Part shown: piece after piece, positions 16,836-24,765 of the stretch
Layout: each line of letters begins with the position of its first letter
Position numbering within the stretch: the stretch's first letter is position 1
NCBI RefSeq assembly: GCF_014764405.1
Contig: NZ_CP061725.1
Span: 806,001 to 870,000 of the forward strand
Direction: 5' to 3'
Source of the DNA: Micromonospora craniellae
Lineage (GTDB): Bacteria; Actinomycetota; Actinomycetes; Mycobacteriales; Micromonosporaceae
DNA length: 64,000 nucleotides
Notes under the pieces: generated by a model
What the model was told of the DNA's origin: nothing
Databases searched by the model: none
Seen by the model: the letters and a program-made list of their open reading frames with translations, nothing else
Translations under genes and position numbers: made by a program

Positions 16836-17474
16836 TCAGCGGGGCTTGCCGAGCAGGCGGGTGGCGAGCACGGCGGCCTGGGTACGCCGTTCCAGGCCGA
16901 GCTTGGCCAGCACGCTGGAGACGTAGTTCTTGACCGTCTTCTCGGCCAGGAACATCTTGCCGGCGATCTCCCGGTTGGTCAGCCCCTCGGCGACGTACTC
17001 CAGGATCCGCCGTTCCTGCTCGGTCAGGGACTGCAACTCGCGCGGCTGCTCCACGCCGCTGCGGATGCGGTCCAGCACGCGGGTGGTGATCGCCGGGTCG
17101 AGCAGCGACTGCCCGGCCGCCACCCGGCGTACCGCGTCGACCAGGTCGGTGCCGCGGATCTGCTTGAGCACGTACCCCGAGGCACCGGCCATGATCGCCG
17201 CGAACAGCGCCTCGTCGTCCTCGTACGAGGTGAGGATCAGGCCCTTGATCGAGGAGTCCACGGCCCGCACGTCCCGGCAGACGTCGATGCCGTTGCCGTC
17301 GGGCAGGCGGGCGTCGAGGATCGCCACGTCGGGCCGCAGGGCCGGGATCCGGCGGGCGGCCTCCGGGGCGGAGCCGGACTCGCCGACCACCTCTATGTCG
17401 CCGCTGGCCTGGAGCAGGTCGGCAAGGCCACGACGGACGACCTCGTGGTCGTCGAGCAGGAACACCCGGATCAT
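16836..17474 (-). CDS. devR: DevR/DosR-type NarL-family response regulator
   Basis: Response regulator of 212 residues, close to mycobacterial DevR/DosR. Receiver domain 1-120: acidic pocket D8/D9 in FLLDDHEVV, phosphorylated D54 in AILDARLPDGNG, LTSYED and K104 in GYVLKQI. LuxR-type helix-turn-helix about 143-205: LTEQERRILEYVAEGLTNRE then MFLAEKTVKNYVSSVLAKLG. It should be phosphorylated by the adjacent convergent DevS and activate the hypoxia and stress genes around it. A -strand start at 17474 leaves about 180 bases shared with the divergent nitroreductase gene, where a candidate DevR site lies. Confidence 0.92.
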   Translation of the reverse strand: MIRVFLLDDHEVVRRGLADLLQASGDIEVVGESGSAPEAARRIPALRPDVAILDARLPDGNGIDVCRDVRAVDSSIKGLILTSYEDDEALFAAIMAGASGYVLKQIRGTDLVDAVRRVAAGQSLLDPAITTRVLDRIRSGVEQPRELQSLTEQERRILEYVAEGLTNREIAGKMFLAEKTVKNYVSSVLAKLGLERRTQAAVLATRLLGKPR

Positions 17475-17574
17475 CCCTCGTTTCTACCCGTTCCCCCCAC
17501 CGTATGCACGGGCCGAAGGTCCCGTACCGCGCCGCCCGGAGAACCGGGGTGGGGGCGGGGTGTCCCGGAGGTTC

Positions 17575-17588
17575 GGGACGTGTGGCCC
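17575..17588. promoter_or_regulatory. Candidate DevR/DosR-type site
   Basis: GGGAC-GTGT-GGCCC, same half-sites as the copy at 10566. It lies 64 bases before the nitroreductase start and 100 bases before devR on the other side, so it could serve both. An overlapping inverted repeat GTCCCG-N6-CGGGAC occupies 17562-17579. Confidence 0.4.
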
Positions 17589-17652
17589 TGCTGGGCGGGG
17601 GTCCCCGAGGCGCACCGTAGGGAGGTACCGGCGAGCGTGAGGGGGCAGGACC

Positions 17653-18627
17653 ATGGAGACCGGCTACACCGTCGAGCAGCTTCGCGTCGCCGCGGCCGAC
17701 GCGGTGCGCGCACCCTCCCTGCACAACGTCCAGCCCTGGCGGTTCCGGCTGCGCGACGGCGGGATCGAGGTGCTACTCGACCCGCAGCGGCGGCTGCCCG
17801 CCACCGACCCGAGCGGCTGGGGCGCCCGGGTCGCCGGTGGCGCGGCACTGTTCAACCTGCGGCTGGCGCTGGCGGTGGCCGGCACCCCGGCCGGCGTCCG
17901 GCTTCGGCCGTACCCGGCGGAACCGAGTGTGCTGGCCCGGCTGGTGCCGGACCTGCCGCGCCGCCCCACACCGACCGAACAGAACCTGCACGCGGCGATT
18001 CGCCGCCGGCACAGCAACCGCGCCCCGTTCTGGCCCGACCCGGTACCCGCCGACACCCGCTGGCGTCTCGGCGAGGCGGCCCGCGCCGAGCATTGCTGGC
18101 TGGAACTGCTGATCGGGGTGAGCGCGGTCACCGCCTTCGCCGAGATCGCCCGCGGCGCGCACCGCGTCCTCGAACGCGACCCCGCCTACCGGGCCGAACG
18201 CGTCGCCTGGGTACGCGCCGAGCCCGCGCCCGACGGGGTACCGGCCGCCGTCGGCGGGCCGCAGGCCGAACCGCAGGACCTGCTGCCGTCGCGCGGCTTC
18301 GGCGTCGCCCAACGCGCACCCGGCCGCGACTTCGAGCCGGAGCCGCTGGTGGCGGTGCTCGGTTCGGCCGGCAACACCGCCGTCGACCAGGTCGTCGCCG
18401 GGCAGGCGTTGCAGCGGGTGCTGCTCACCGCGACCGACTCCGGGCTGTCGGTGTCGATGCTGTCCCAGCCGATCGAGGTGCCCTCGGCCCGCGAGCAGCT
18501 CCGGATGTCGTTGGGGCGGTTCGGCACCCCGCAGATGGTGATGCGGATCGGGTTTGGCCGTCCCGGCCGGCCCACTCCGCGCCGCCCTGTCGACGAGGCG
18601 CTGGACCTGCCGGTGCGCCTGGGCTGA
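17653..18627 (+). CDS. Acg-type nitroreductase family protein
   Basis: Protein of 324 residues, paralogous to the one at 14032. Key segments: APSLHNVQPWRFRLRDGG, the GARVAGGAALFNLRLALA stretch, RRRHSNRAPFWPDPV, and SVSMLSQPIEVPSAREQLRM near the end. The LHNVQPWRF motif is the hallmark of the Acg-like flavin-binding group of the DosR regulon. The start ATG has GAGGGGGCAGG upstream. It is divergent from devR and the only gene on its transcript as far as can be seen; a strong hairpin lies 284 bases downstream. Confidence 0.83.
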   Translation: METGYTVEQLRVAAADAVRAPSLHNVQPWRFRLRDGGIEVLLDPQRRLPATDPSGWGARVAGGAALFNLRLALAVAGTPAGVRLRPYPAEPSVLARLVPDLPRRPTPTEQNLHAAIRRRHSNRAPFWPDPVPADTRWRLGEAARAEHCWLELLIGVSAVTAFAEIARGAHRVLERDPAYRAERVAWVRAEPAPDGVPAAVGGPQAEPQDLLPSRGFGVAQRAPGRDFEPEPLVAVLGSAGNTAVDQVVAGQALQRVLLTATDSGLSVSMLSQPIEVPSAREQLRMSLGRFGTPQMVMRIGFGRPGRPTPRRPVDEALDLPVRLG

Positions 18628-18910
18628 CCGGCGCGCCCGCAGGCCCGGCGTGGTGGGCTGCGGTGGTACTCAGCGGGCCGGCGGAACCGGATGGCCGGTG
18701 GTCAACTCGGCGAGCAGGGCGGACTCCCGGCCGGGTCGAGTCCCACCGGCTCCCGGGCCGGCCGACCCGCCCGGCCGGGCACCTCACCGACCCGGCGCAG
18801 CCACGCCCAGGTGTCGGCATTCTCATGCGGTCCACCCTGCCGTGTGTCAGGCGCGGCGAGGGGCCTCGTTCACCCTGAGCAGATCTGCCCTGGGCAGAAG
18901 CCGGTCAGTG

Positions 18911-18949
18911 CCGTGCCCGGCGTACGCCTGCGGCGTGCGCCGGGCACGG
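18911..18949. terminator. Strong hairpin, probable bidirectional terminator
   Basis: Arms 18911-18928 and 18932-18949 pair over 18 bases with a single G-U type mismatch and a 3-base loop. It lies between the convergent nitroreductase and LacI genes. Confidence 0.65.
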
Positions 18950-19056
18950 GCTTCGGCAGGGTGATGCCGCGGGCACGGCGGGCACCCCTGGCCGGCTCCT
19001 TCATCGAAGGTTGGCACGCTAAATCGTCGTCCCGGACCGAGACGCGCGTCAATGAC

Positions 19057-19073
19057 TTCCGGAAATGTATCGG
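19057..19073. promoter_or_regulatory. TTCCGGAAAT motif, downstream copy
   Basis: TTCCGGAAATGTATCGG. Fourteen of 17 bases match the sequence at 22804-22820 upstream of the sugar-binding protein gene. It lies just after the last LacI gene. The core TTCCGGAA is palindromic. Confidence 0.35.
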
Positions 19074-19077
19074 TACC

Positions 19078-20100
19078 TCATCCGGTGGCGGGCGCGGCGG
19101 CGCTGTCCCGGACGACCAGTTCGGTGGCCAACTCGATCCGGGGACTCTCCACCTTCTCCCCCTTGGCCAACCGCAGCACCGTACGCGCCGCCAGCATCCC
19201 CATCTCCGCCAACGGCTGACGCACCGTGGTCATCGGCGGTGAGGACCAGCGCACCTCCGGCAGATCGTCGAAACCCACCACACTGACGTCGTCAGGCACC
19301 CGAAGCCCCCGCTGCCGGACCGCCTCGTACACCCCCAACGCCATCTGGTCACTGGACGCGAAGATCGCCGTCGGCGGATCGACCAACCCCAACAGGCGGG
19401 TTCCGCCGACGAAACCGGACTCGTGATAGAAGTCGCCCGGGCGGACCAGCGCGTCGTCGAAGACCAGCCCGGCGGCCTCCAGCGCCGCCCGGTAGCCGTC
19501 CATCCGGGCCCGGCTGCACATCAACTGCGGCGGCCCGGCGATGAACCCGATCCGCCGGTGCCCCAGCCCGATCAGGTACTCGGTGGCCCGCAGACCACCC
19601 GCCCAGTTGGTGGCGCCGACCGTGGGCGCATCCTGCGGCGGCAGGCCGTCGGCGTCCACGATCACCACCGGGACGTCCATCCGCCGCAACTCGGCCCGCA
19701 TCGGGGCCTCCACCATCGAGAGCACGAAGATGACGCCCTCGGTGCCCCGTCCACGCAGGCCGTTGAGCCACTGCTCGGCGGGGGCCGTCTGCCGGTGGAT
19801 GGCGGAGACCACGGTGCCGACCCCGGCAGCGTGCGCGACGTCCTCCACACCCCGAATGATCTCCACCGCCCACGGGCTGTCCAGATCATTGAAAACCAGA
19901 TCCACCAACCCCGAACTCGCCCGCATGCTCGGCGGACGCCGCCGATACCCATGCCGCGTCAGCAACTCCTCCACCCGCTGACGCGTCTGCGGCGCCACAT
20001 CCGAACGCCCGTTGATCACCCGCGACACCGTCGGCACCGACACCCCGGCCAGATCGGCGATCGCCGAAATGGTGACCCTGCGGGTCTCTCTGGCAACCAC
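19078..20100 (-). CDS. LacI-family regulator, copy A of a tandem pair
   Basis: LacI-family repressor of 340 residues: helix-turn-helix and hinge 1-60 (VTISAIADLAGVSVPTVSRV), then a periplasmic-binding-protein-like sugar domain with GVIFVLSMVEAP, GLGHRRIGFIAGPP and VSVVGFDDLPEVRW. It should bind an operator near sugar-use genes and release on binding a sugar. GTG 20100 is chosen because GGTGGAGCT precedes it and the protein then starts VVARETRRVTIS; the open frame to 20187 lacks a ribosome site. Copy B lies 125 bases upstream at a constant offset of 1145 bases. The DNA-binding parts of A and B are practically identical while parts of the ligand domain differ. Confidence 0.9.
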   Translation of the reverse strand: MVARETRRVTISAIADLAGVSVPTVSRVINGRSDVAPQTRQRVEELLTRHGYRRRPPSMRASSGLVDLVFNDLDSPWAVEIIRGVEDVAHAAGVGTVVSAIHRQTAPAEQWLNGLRGRGTEGVIFVLSMVEAPMRAELRRMDVPVVIVDADGLPPQDAPTVGATNWAGGLRATEYLIGLGHRRIGFIAGPPQLMCSRARMDGYRAALEAAGLVFDDALVRPGDFYHESGFVGGTRLLGLVDPPTAIFASSDQMALGVYEAVRQRGLRVPDDVSVVGFDDLPEVRWSSPPMTTVRQPLAEMGMLAARTVLRLAKGEKVESPRIELATELVVRDSAAAPATG

Positions 20101-21245
20101 AGCTCCACCCACCCAACCCGGTACGGCGACCCACCCCGGCGAGGCAGCCGACAACCCCCACCCTAGTGCCGGAATTTTCACGCGCATACCGGGAGGTGGG
20201 ACAGATCCGCCGGGCCGTAGGGTGGTCAGCTCCTCGGCGCCGCCGCGCTGTCCCGGACGACCAGTTCGGTGGCCAACTCGATCCGGGGACTCTCCACCTT
20301 CTCCCCCTTGGCCAACCGCAGCACCGTACGCGCCGCCAGCATCCCCATCTCCGCCAACGGCTGACGCACCGTGGTCAACGGGGGTGAGGACCAGCGCACC
20401 TCCGGCAGATCGTCGAAACCCACCACACTGACGTCGTCAGGCACCCGAAGCCCCCGCTGCCGGACCGCCTCGTACACCCCCAACGCCATCTGGTCACTGG
20501 ACGCGAAGATCGCCGTCGGCGGATCGACCAACCCCAGCAACCGCACCCCGCCGGAGAATCCGGCCTCGTGATAGAAGTTGCCGGCCTGGATCAGCCGGTC
20601 GTCGACGGGTATGCCGGCCGTCTCCAGCGCCGCCCGGTAGCCGTCCATCCGGGCCCGGCTGCACATCAACTGCGGCGGCCCGGCGATGAACCCGATCCGC
20701 CGGTGCCCCAGCCCGATCAGGTACTCGGTGGCCCGCAGGCTGCCGGCCCAGTTGGTGGCACCGATCATCGGCGCGTCCTGGGCGGGGACACCGGCCGGGT
20801 CGACGATCACCACCGGGATGTTGAGGCGGCGCAACTCGGCCTGCTGCGGCGCTTCCAGCGTGGAGGTCACGAAGATGACCCCCTCGGTGGAGCGGGTCCT
20901 GATGTTGTCGAGCCACTGCTTCGCCGAGGAGGTACGGCGGTGGATGGCGGAGACCACGGTGCCGACCCCGGCAGCGTGCGCGACGTCCTCCACACCCCGA
21001 ATGATCTCCACCGCCCACGGGCTGTCCAGATCATTGAAAACCAGATCCACCAACCCCGAACTCGCCCGCATGCTCGGCGGACGCCGCCGATACCCATGCC
21101 GCGTCAGCAACTCCTCCACCCGCTGACGCGTCTGCGGCGCCACATCCGAACGCCCGTTGATCACCCGCGACACCGTCGGCACCGACACCCCGGCCAGGCG
21201 GGCGATCGCTGCGATGGTCACTGTGCGATTGTCGTTGGCAGCCAC
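19081..21245 (-). repeat. Tandem duplication of a LacI gene, 1145-base period
   Basis: Bases about 19090-20070 align to 20235-21215 at a constant offset of 1145 with no length change. Long blocks are identical, for example around 19110-19215 with 20255-20360 and 19796-20060 with 20941-21205. Divergence is concentrated at about 19395-19500 and 19605-19795, which encode parts of the sugar-binding domain. Confidence 0.9.
20226..21245 (-). CDS. LacI-family regulator, copy B of a tandem pair
   Basis: LacI-family repressor of 339 residues. The start MAANDNRTVTIAAIARLAGV and the whole DNA-binding region match copy A at 19078 almost perfectly, so both should recognise the same operator. The ligand domain differs in blocks, for example GVIFVTSTLEAPQQAELRRL against GVIFVLSMVEAPMRAELRRM, and AGVPAQDAPMIGATN against DGLPPQDAPTVGATN. 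The GTG start has GGAGGCGCCGC before it. It starts 49 bases after the stop of the sugar-binding lipoprotein on the same strand, giving the likely order lipoprotein, LacI B, LacI A in one transcript. Confidence 0.9.
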   Translation of the reverse strand: MAANDNRTVTIAAIARLAGVSVPTVSRVINGRSDVAPQTRQRVEELLTRHGYRRRPPSMRASSGLVDLVFNDLDSPWAVEIIRGVEDVAHAAGVGTVVSAIHRRTSSAKQWLDNIRTRSTEGVIFVTSTLEAPQQAELRRLNIPVVIVDPAGVPAQDAPMIGATNWAGSLRATEYLIGLGHRRIGFIAGPPQLMCSRARMDGYRAALETAGIPVDDRLIQAGNFYHEAGFSGGVRLLGLVDPPTAIFASSDQMALGVYEAVRQRGLRVPDDVSVVGFDDLPEVRWSSPPLTTVRQPLAEMGMLAARTVLRLAKGEKVESPRIELATELVVRDSAAAPRS

Positions 21246-21294
21246 GCGGCGCCTCCATCTCCTCGCTCGCCCGGGGACACCGCCGACGGGAACG

Positions 21295-22590
21295 TCACTG
21301 CTGGCTCTTTGCCACCGCGGTGATGTCCCTGACGATCTGATCCGGCCGTTTGCGGCCGACCATCAGCTCGGCGACGCTGTCGTTGACCTGCTGACCGACC
21401 GCCGGCGGGTACGCCTGGTCGAGGTAGAGCTGGAAACCGCTCGCGACGGCCAGGTGCGCCGCCACCACCTGGTTGTTCGGGTCCTTGATCCGGCCCACGG
21501 CAGCCAGGTTGGTGGGGAGCACGGCCCCGGTCTCGGCGGCCCGACGCTGATTGTCCGACCGCAGCAGCGAGCGCAGGAAGTCCACCGTCGCGGGCGGCGC
21601 GTCACGGCCGACCGCGAAGCCGTTGCCGCCGCCGAACGCGTCGGTGGCGTCGCCCTTGCCGCCCTCCACGGTCGGGAAGGTGAAGAAGCCGAGCTGGTTG
21701 CCGATGCCGCGCTTGCTCTTCGACGACGACGCCTGGATCGAGGGCGCCCACTGGCCCATCAGCTCCATCGCGGCATCGCCGTTGCCCATCGTCGCGCCCT
21801 GGCCGTCCTCCGTGCCGTACTCCGCGTTCCGCCAGTTCCGCTGGAACGGCCTGAGATCGACCAGCTCCTGGAGGCGCTCACCCGCGGTCACGAAATCCGG
21901 GGTGTCGAAGTTGCCGGTCTCACCTGCGCGGCGCAGGGCCTCCAGGCCACCGACGCGCATCGCCAGGTACGCCCAGTAGAAGTGCCCCGGCCACTTGTCC
22001 TTGCCGGCGAGCGCGATGGGGGTGATGCCACGCGCCTTGAGCTTGCCCACCGCCTCCAGCAGCCCGGTCCAGGTGGTCGGCGGCGAGGTGATGCCGGCGT
22101 CGGAGAAGTGGTCCCGGTTGTACCAGAAGCCGGTCATGCCGACGTCGAACGGGATGCCGTAGATCCGTCCGTCGATCGTGTAGGGCTGCAACGCGGCCGG
22201 CAGCAACTGCCCGATCCACGGCTCCACCTCGGCGGTGATGTCCTTGACCAGGCCCGCCTCCACCTGCTGACGCAACAGGCCGCCGCCCCACGACTGGAAC
22301 AGGTCCGGTGGCGCGCCCTGCTTGGTGATCTCGGCCAACTCGGCCTTGAAGATCTCGTTCTCCAGCGGCTCGATCTCGATCGTGACATTCGGGTGCCGGC
22401 CAGAGTACAGCCGTGCCATGTCGGCCCAGACCGGCAGCATCGGCTCGGTGTTCTGGATGTGCCACCAGTTGATCGTCTGCGGGCTGCCGGGGCTGTCGGA
22501 CTCACCCCCGCCGCACCCTCCGAGCAGGAACGCGCCGGTGCCGAGACCGGCCAGACCGAGCAGTGACCTACGGGAGACGGGTGCTGTCAT
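21295..22590 (-). CDS. Sugar ABC transporter substrate-binding lipoprotein
   Basis: Extracellular solute-binding protein (family 1) of 431 residues. The N-terminus PVSRRSLLGLAGLGTG has a twin-arginine-like signal and the lipobox LLGGC, so it is an anchored lipoprotein. The mature part has the usual WHIQNTEP start, the hinge motif IYGIPFDVGMTGFWYN, WTGLLEAVGKLKARG, and GDAAMELMGQW. It should bind an oligosaccharide for an ABC importer; xylo-oligosaccharide is one possibility but is not shown by the sequence. No permease or ATPase gene is adjacent, only the two LacI genes downstream. ATG 22590 is chosen because the signal sequence follows. Confidence 0.88.
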   Translation of the reverse strand: MTAPVSRRSLLGLAGLGTGAFLLGGCGGGESDSPGSPQTINWWHIQNTEPMLPVWADMARLYSGRHPNVTIEIEPLENEIFKAELAEITKQGAPPDLFQSWGGGLLRQQVEAGLVKDITAEVEPWIGQLLPAALQPYTIDGRIYGIPFDVGMTGFWYNRDHFSDAGITSPPTTWTGLLEAVGKLKARGITPIALAGKDKWPGHFYWAYLAMRVGGLEALRRAGETGNFDTPDFVTAGERLQELVDLRPFQRNWRNAEYGTEDGQGATMGNGDAAMELMGQWAPSIQASSSKSKRGIGNQLGFFTFPTVEGGKGDATDAFGGGNGFAVGRDAPPATVDFLRSLLRSDNQRRAAETGAVLPTNLAAVGRIKDPNNQVVAAHLAVASGFQLYLDQAYPPAVGQQVNDSVAELMVGRKRPDQIVRDITAVAKSQQ

Positions 22591-22742
22591 CTGTATCCCT
22601 TCGACAACCTGTGGGGTAGGCATCGCGACACCACGATCGGCGACAGGGCACGAAGGCACCCCGAAAGTTTTCAACCCGTTGCCGGTATTTTCGCCGTGAT
22701 GGCCGGCACGTTACGACGCGTCGCCGTACGCGGTCAAGAGGG

Positions 22743-22958
22743 CTGTCTCAAGCGGACAGTCCGGGCAACCGTGAGCCGAATCCTGGCGGTTCCCGCAGCA
22801 CACTTCCGGAAATTCACCGGGATCAAATTCTGAAGGAGCGCAGCGTACTGTCCCTCCTCGTCTACATCGACGTGGCCAGCTTCAAGGGCGGCTACTGGGA
22901 CGGGGTCGGCCTGCGGGTGACCTTCGACAGCCGGCACGCCACCTACCTGGAACACTGA
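22743..22958 (+). pseudogene. Unidentified C-terminal gene fragment
   Basis: An open frame without a usable start encodes PEIHRDQILKERSVLSLL, then VYIDVASFKGGYWDGVGLR and VTFDSRHATYLEH before the stop. The residue pattern is protein-like (alternating hydrophobic strands), and the stretch could be the end of a beta-rich enzyme or binding domain. I do not recognise the family. It is likely left over from a larger gene. Confidence 0.35.
22804..22820. promoter_or_regulatory. TTCCGGAAAT motif, upstream copy
   Basis: TTCCGGAAATTCACCGG, near-match of 19057-19073. Related sequences CCGAAAGTTTTC (22661) and CCGGAAAGTTC (22971) are nearby. These are candidates for the operator of the duplicated LacI regulators. 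Confidence 0.4.
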
Positions 22959-23202
22959 TCGGCGGGCTGTCCGGAAAGTTCTCGATATCGCTTTCCAGGG
23001 CTGCCAGCAGGCAACATGTCGAGAGTTGGACGTATCGACGGTTGACGCCGCGGCATCGATGGCCGTAACGTTTCGACCAAGTTACCGGACGCTCCCGGAA
23101 CGACCGCATCGCCACCGCAGCATCGTCGCCGTGCCGGGTGGGGCGGGTCCGCGCCCCACCCGACCTACTCGCCGCACCACCCCCGTCGGAAGGCCACCGG
23201 TG

Positions 23203-23877
23203 ATGCCACCGTCCACCCAGCCTCGGCACACCCCCTACCCCGCCGTCACGCTCCGGCTGGGCATCGGGCCCCCACCGGCACGCCCGGTCGAGGTGATCGA
23301 CACCGGGCAGGTCCTCTGCCTCACCTTCGACGACGGACCACACCCGGTCCACACCCCGCGCCTGCTCGACGTGCTGGCAGCCCACGATGTCCGGGCGATC
23401 TTCTTCCTGCAGGGCAGCCAGGTCGTCAAGCACCCCGACCTGGTCCGCCGGATCACCGCCGCCGGTCACGCGCTCGGTAACCACAGCATGCGGCACGACG
23501 ACATGAGCACCTGGGCCGCCGGCCGCATCGCCTCGGACCTGTTGCAGACCAACGCGGTGATCCGGCAGGCCGTGCCGTACGCCCGGGTCGGCTACTTCCG
23601 CGCCCCGTACGGCGCCTGGGGCCAGACCCCCACCGTGGCCGCCGCGCTCGGGATGCGGCCGATGGGCTGGCGGCTCGCCGTCACCGACTGGGAGCCACCC
23701 GGCACCGACGAACTGCTGCGGCGACTCACCGACGGCACCGTACCCGGCGCGGTGGTGCTGCTGCACGACGGCGGCGGAGACCGCAGCCAGACCGTCGACG
23801 CCGTCGATCGCTTCGTGCCGTCGGCGCGTACCGCAGGATGGCGCTTCGCCCTGCCCGACAGCAGCGGCCGTCACTGA
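23203..23877 (+). CDS. Polysaccharide deacetylase (NodB/CE4 family)
   Basis: Metal-dependent deacetylase of 224 residues. All five CE4 motifs are visible: LTFDDGPHP (catalytic base and metal Asp), GNHSMRHDD (H-x3-H metal site), GYFRAPYGAW, the TDWEPP stretch and VVLLHDGGGDRSQT. It removes acetyl groups from chitooligosaccharide, peptidoglycan or xylan. ATG 23203 (or the adjacent GTG 23200) is chosen because GGAAGG lies 7-10 bases upstream; the frame is open to 23026 without a ribosome site. With this start there is no signal peptide, which is unusual for an enzyme acting on cell wall or xylan, so a longer or re-anchored form cannot be excluded. Confidence 0.85.
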   Translation: MPPSTQPRHTPYPAVTLRLGIGPPPARPVEVIDTGQVLCLTFDDGPHPVHTPRLLDVLAAHDVRAIFFLQGSQVVKHPDLVRRITAAGHALGNHSMRHDDMSTWAAGRIASDLLQTNAVIRQAVPYARVGYFRAPYGAWGQTPTVAAALGMRPMGWRLAVTDWEPPGTDELLRRLTDGTVPGAVVLLHDGGGDRSQTVDAVDRFVPSARTAGWRFALPDSSGRH

Positions 23878-23930
23878 CGGCGTGACCGGATCGGACGACG
23901 GGTGACACCTAGCGCCTCAGCGCTACGTGG

Positions 23931-24005
23931 TGGTGGGCGATACTGGGTTTGAACCAGTGACCTCTTCCGTGTCAAGGAAGCGCGCTCCCACTGCGCCAAT
24001 CGCCC
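23931..24005 (-). tRNA. tRNA-Val (GAC)
   Basis: 75-base cloverleaf read on the minus strand, 5' end at 24005. Acceptor GGGCGAT pairs with ATCGCCC; the anticodon arm CTTCC-TTGACAC-GGAAG gives anticodon GAC; the T arm has GGTTCAAACC. The 3' CCA is encoded (23931-23933). Identical to the copy at 24674-24748. Confidence 0.95.
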
Positions 24006-24043
24006 GTGGAGACCGCCGGCACCCGAGAGTGCGGCAGACTGCG

Positions 24044-24116
24044 AGCGGACGACGGGATTCGAACCCGCGACCCTCACCTTGGCAAGGTGATGCGCTACCA
24101 GCTGCGCTACGTCCGC
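24044..24116 (-). tRNA. tRNA-Gly (GCC)
   Basis: 73-base cloverleaf, 5' end at 24116. Acceptor GCGGACG pairs with CGTCCGC; anticodon arm TCACC-TTGCCAA-GGTGA gives GCC; T arm GGTTCGAATCC. CCA is not encoded. Identical to the copy at 24871-24943. Confidence 0.95.
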
Positions 24117-24270
24117 GTGCCCCCGTCGAGTGCCGAGGACGGGCCAACTCTACCCGATGACAAGATCGCCCGACCAGCCACCCCACTTCCCGGAGTGATT
24201 GTGCCGGTCACCGCCGGGGTACAGACCTCACACGACAGCACATCGCGCCCCTTGAGAGAAGGAGGCTGTC

Positions 24271-24510
24271 ATGGGTATCGGAACAAGTGTTTTTCTGCTC
24301 GCGCTCGGCGCGATCCTCGCCTTCGCGGTCAACGCCAGCATCGGTGGTCTCGACCTGGACGTGGTCGGCTGGATCCTGATGGGCGCCGGCGTACTCGGTC
24401 TGATCATGACCACCCTGCTCTGGGGACGCCGCCGTCAGGTGGTCGCCGCCGAGCAGCCGGCCGAGTACCGCCGGGTCGAGGAGCGCCGGGACGTCGCGCC
24501 GCCGCTGTGA
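24271..24510 (+). CDS. Small two-helix membrane protein, DUF6458-like
   Basis: Protein of 79 residues: MGIGTSVFLLALGAILAFAV (first membrane helix), the short turn NASIGGLDLDVVG, then WILMGAGVLGLIMTTLLWG (second helix) and a basic/acidic tail RRRQVVAAEQ...ERRDVAPPL. This pattern is typical of the small actinomycete membrane proteins grouped as DUF6458; function unknown. The start ATG is preceded by GAGAAGGAGG. It sits alone between two tRNA groups that lie on the opposite strand. Confidence 0.8.
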   Translation: MGIGTSVFLLALGAILAFAVNASIGGLDLDVVGWILMGAGVLGLIMTTLLWGRRRQVVAAEQPAEYRRVEERRDVAPPL

Positions 24511-24623
24511 CCGGCGTCCGGCGGGCGGGTCGGCGGCAGACGGAGCTGATCGGTCGCCGAGGGCCCGGTGGGGGCGGTCATCGTGATGGTGGCTGTTGTC
24601 GCGCCGGCACCTGAAAGATCAAT

Positions 24624-24654
24624 CGGCCCGCTATCAGGTTCTGATAGCGGGCCG
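24624..24654 (-). terminator. Terminator of the tRNA Gly-Cys-Val transcript
   Basis: Perfect 14-base-pair stem (24624-24637 with 24641-24654) and a 3-base loop, 20 bases beyond the 3' end of the second tRNA-Val in the direction of tRNA transcription. The following transcript would read ATTGATCTTTC. Confidence 0.75.
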
Positions 24655-24673
24655 CCCGATTTGCGACTATCGA

Positions 24674-24748
24674 TGGTGGGCGATACTGGGTTTGAACCAG
24701 TGACCTCTTCCGTGTCAAGGAAGCGCGCTCCCACTGCGCCAATCGCCC
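24674..24748 (-). tRNA. tRNA-Val (GAC), second copy
   Basis: Same 75-base sequence as 23931-24005, with encoded CCA at 24674-24676 and anticodon GAC. It is the last gene of the Gly-Cys-Val series before the hairpin. Confidence 0.95.
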
Positions 24749-24765
24749 GTGCTGTTGTTACACCG

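Larger units (their letters stand above)
18628..19077. other. Intergenic region between convergent genes
   Basis: About 450 bases. A leftward piece from about 18830 down to 18657 has protein-like runs (DTWAWLRRVGEVPGRAG, then after a frame change ALLAELTTGHPVPPAR and a stop), possibly a decayed gene end that I cannot name. An 18-base-pair hairpin is at 18911-18949, and a TTCCGGAAAT motif is at 19057. Confidence 0.35.
22591..23202. other. Intergenic region, candidate operators and a gene fragment
   Basis: About 610 bases between the divergent lipoprotein and deacetylase genes. It holds repeated CCGAAAG/CCGGAAA-type sequences at 22661, 22804 and 22971 and a protein-coding fragment (22743-22958). 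The stretch 23026-23202 is an open extension of the deacetylase frame but reads like low-complexity leader. Confidence 0.5.
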
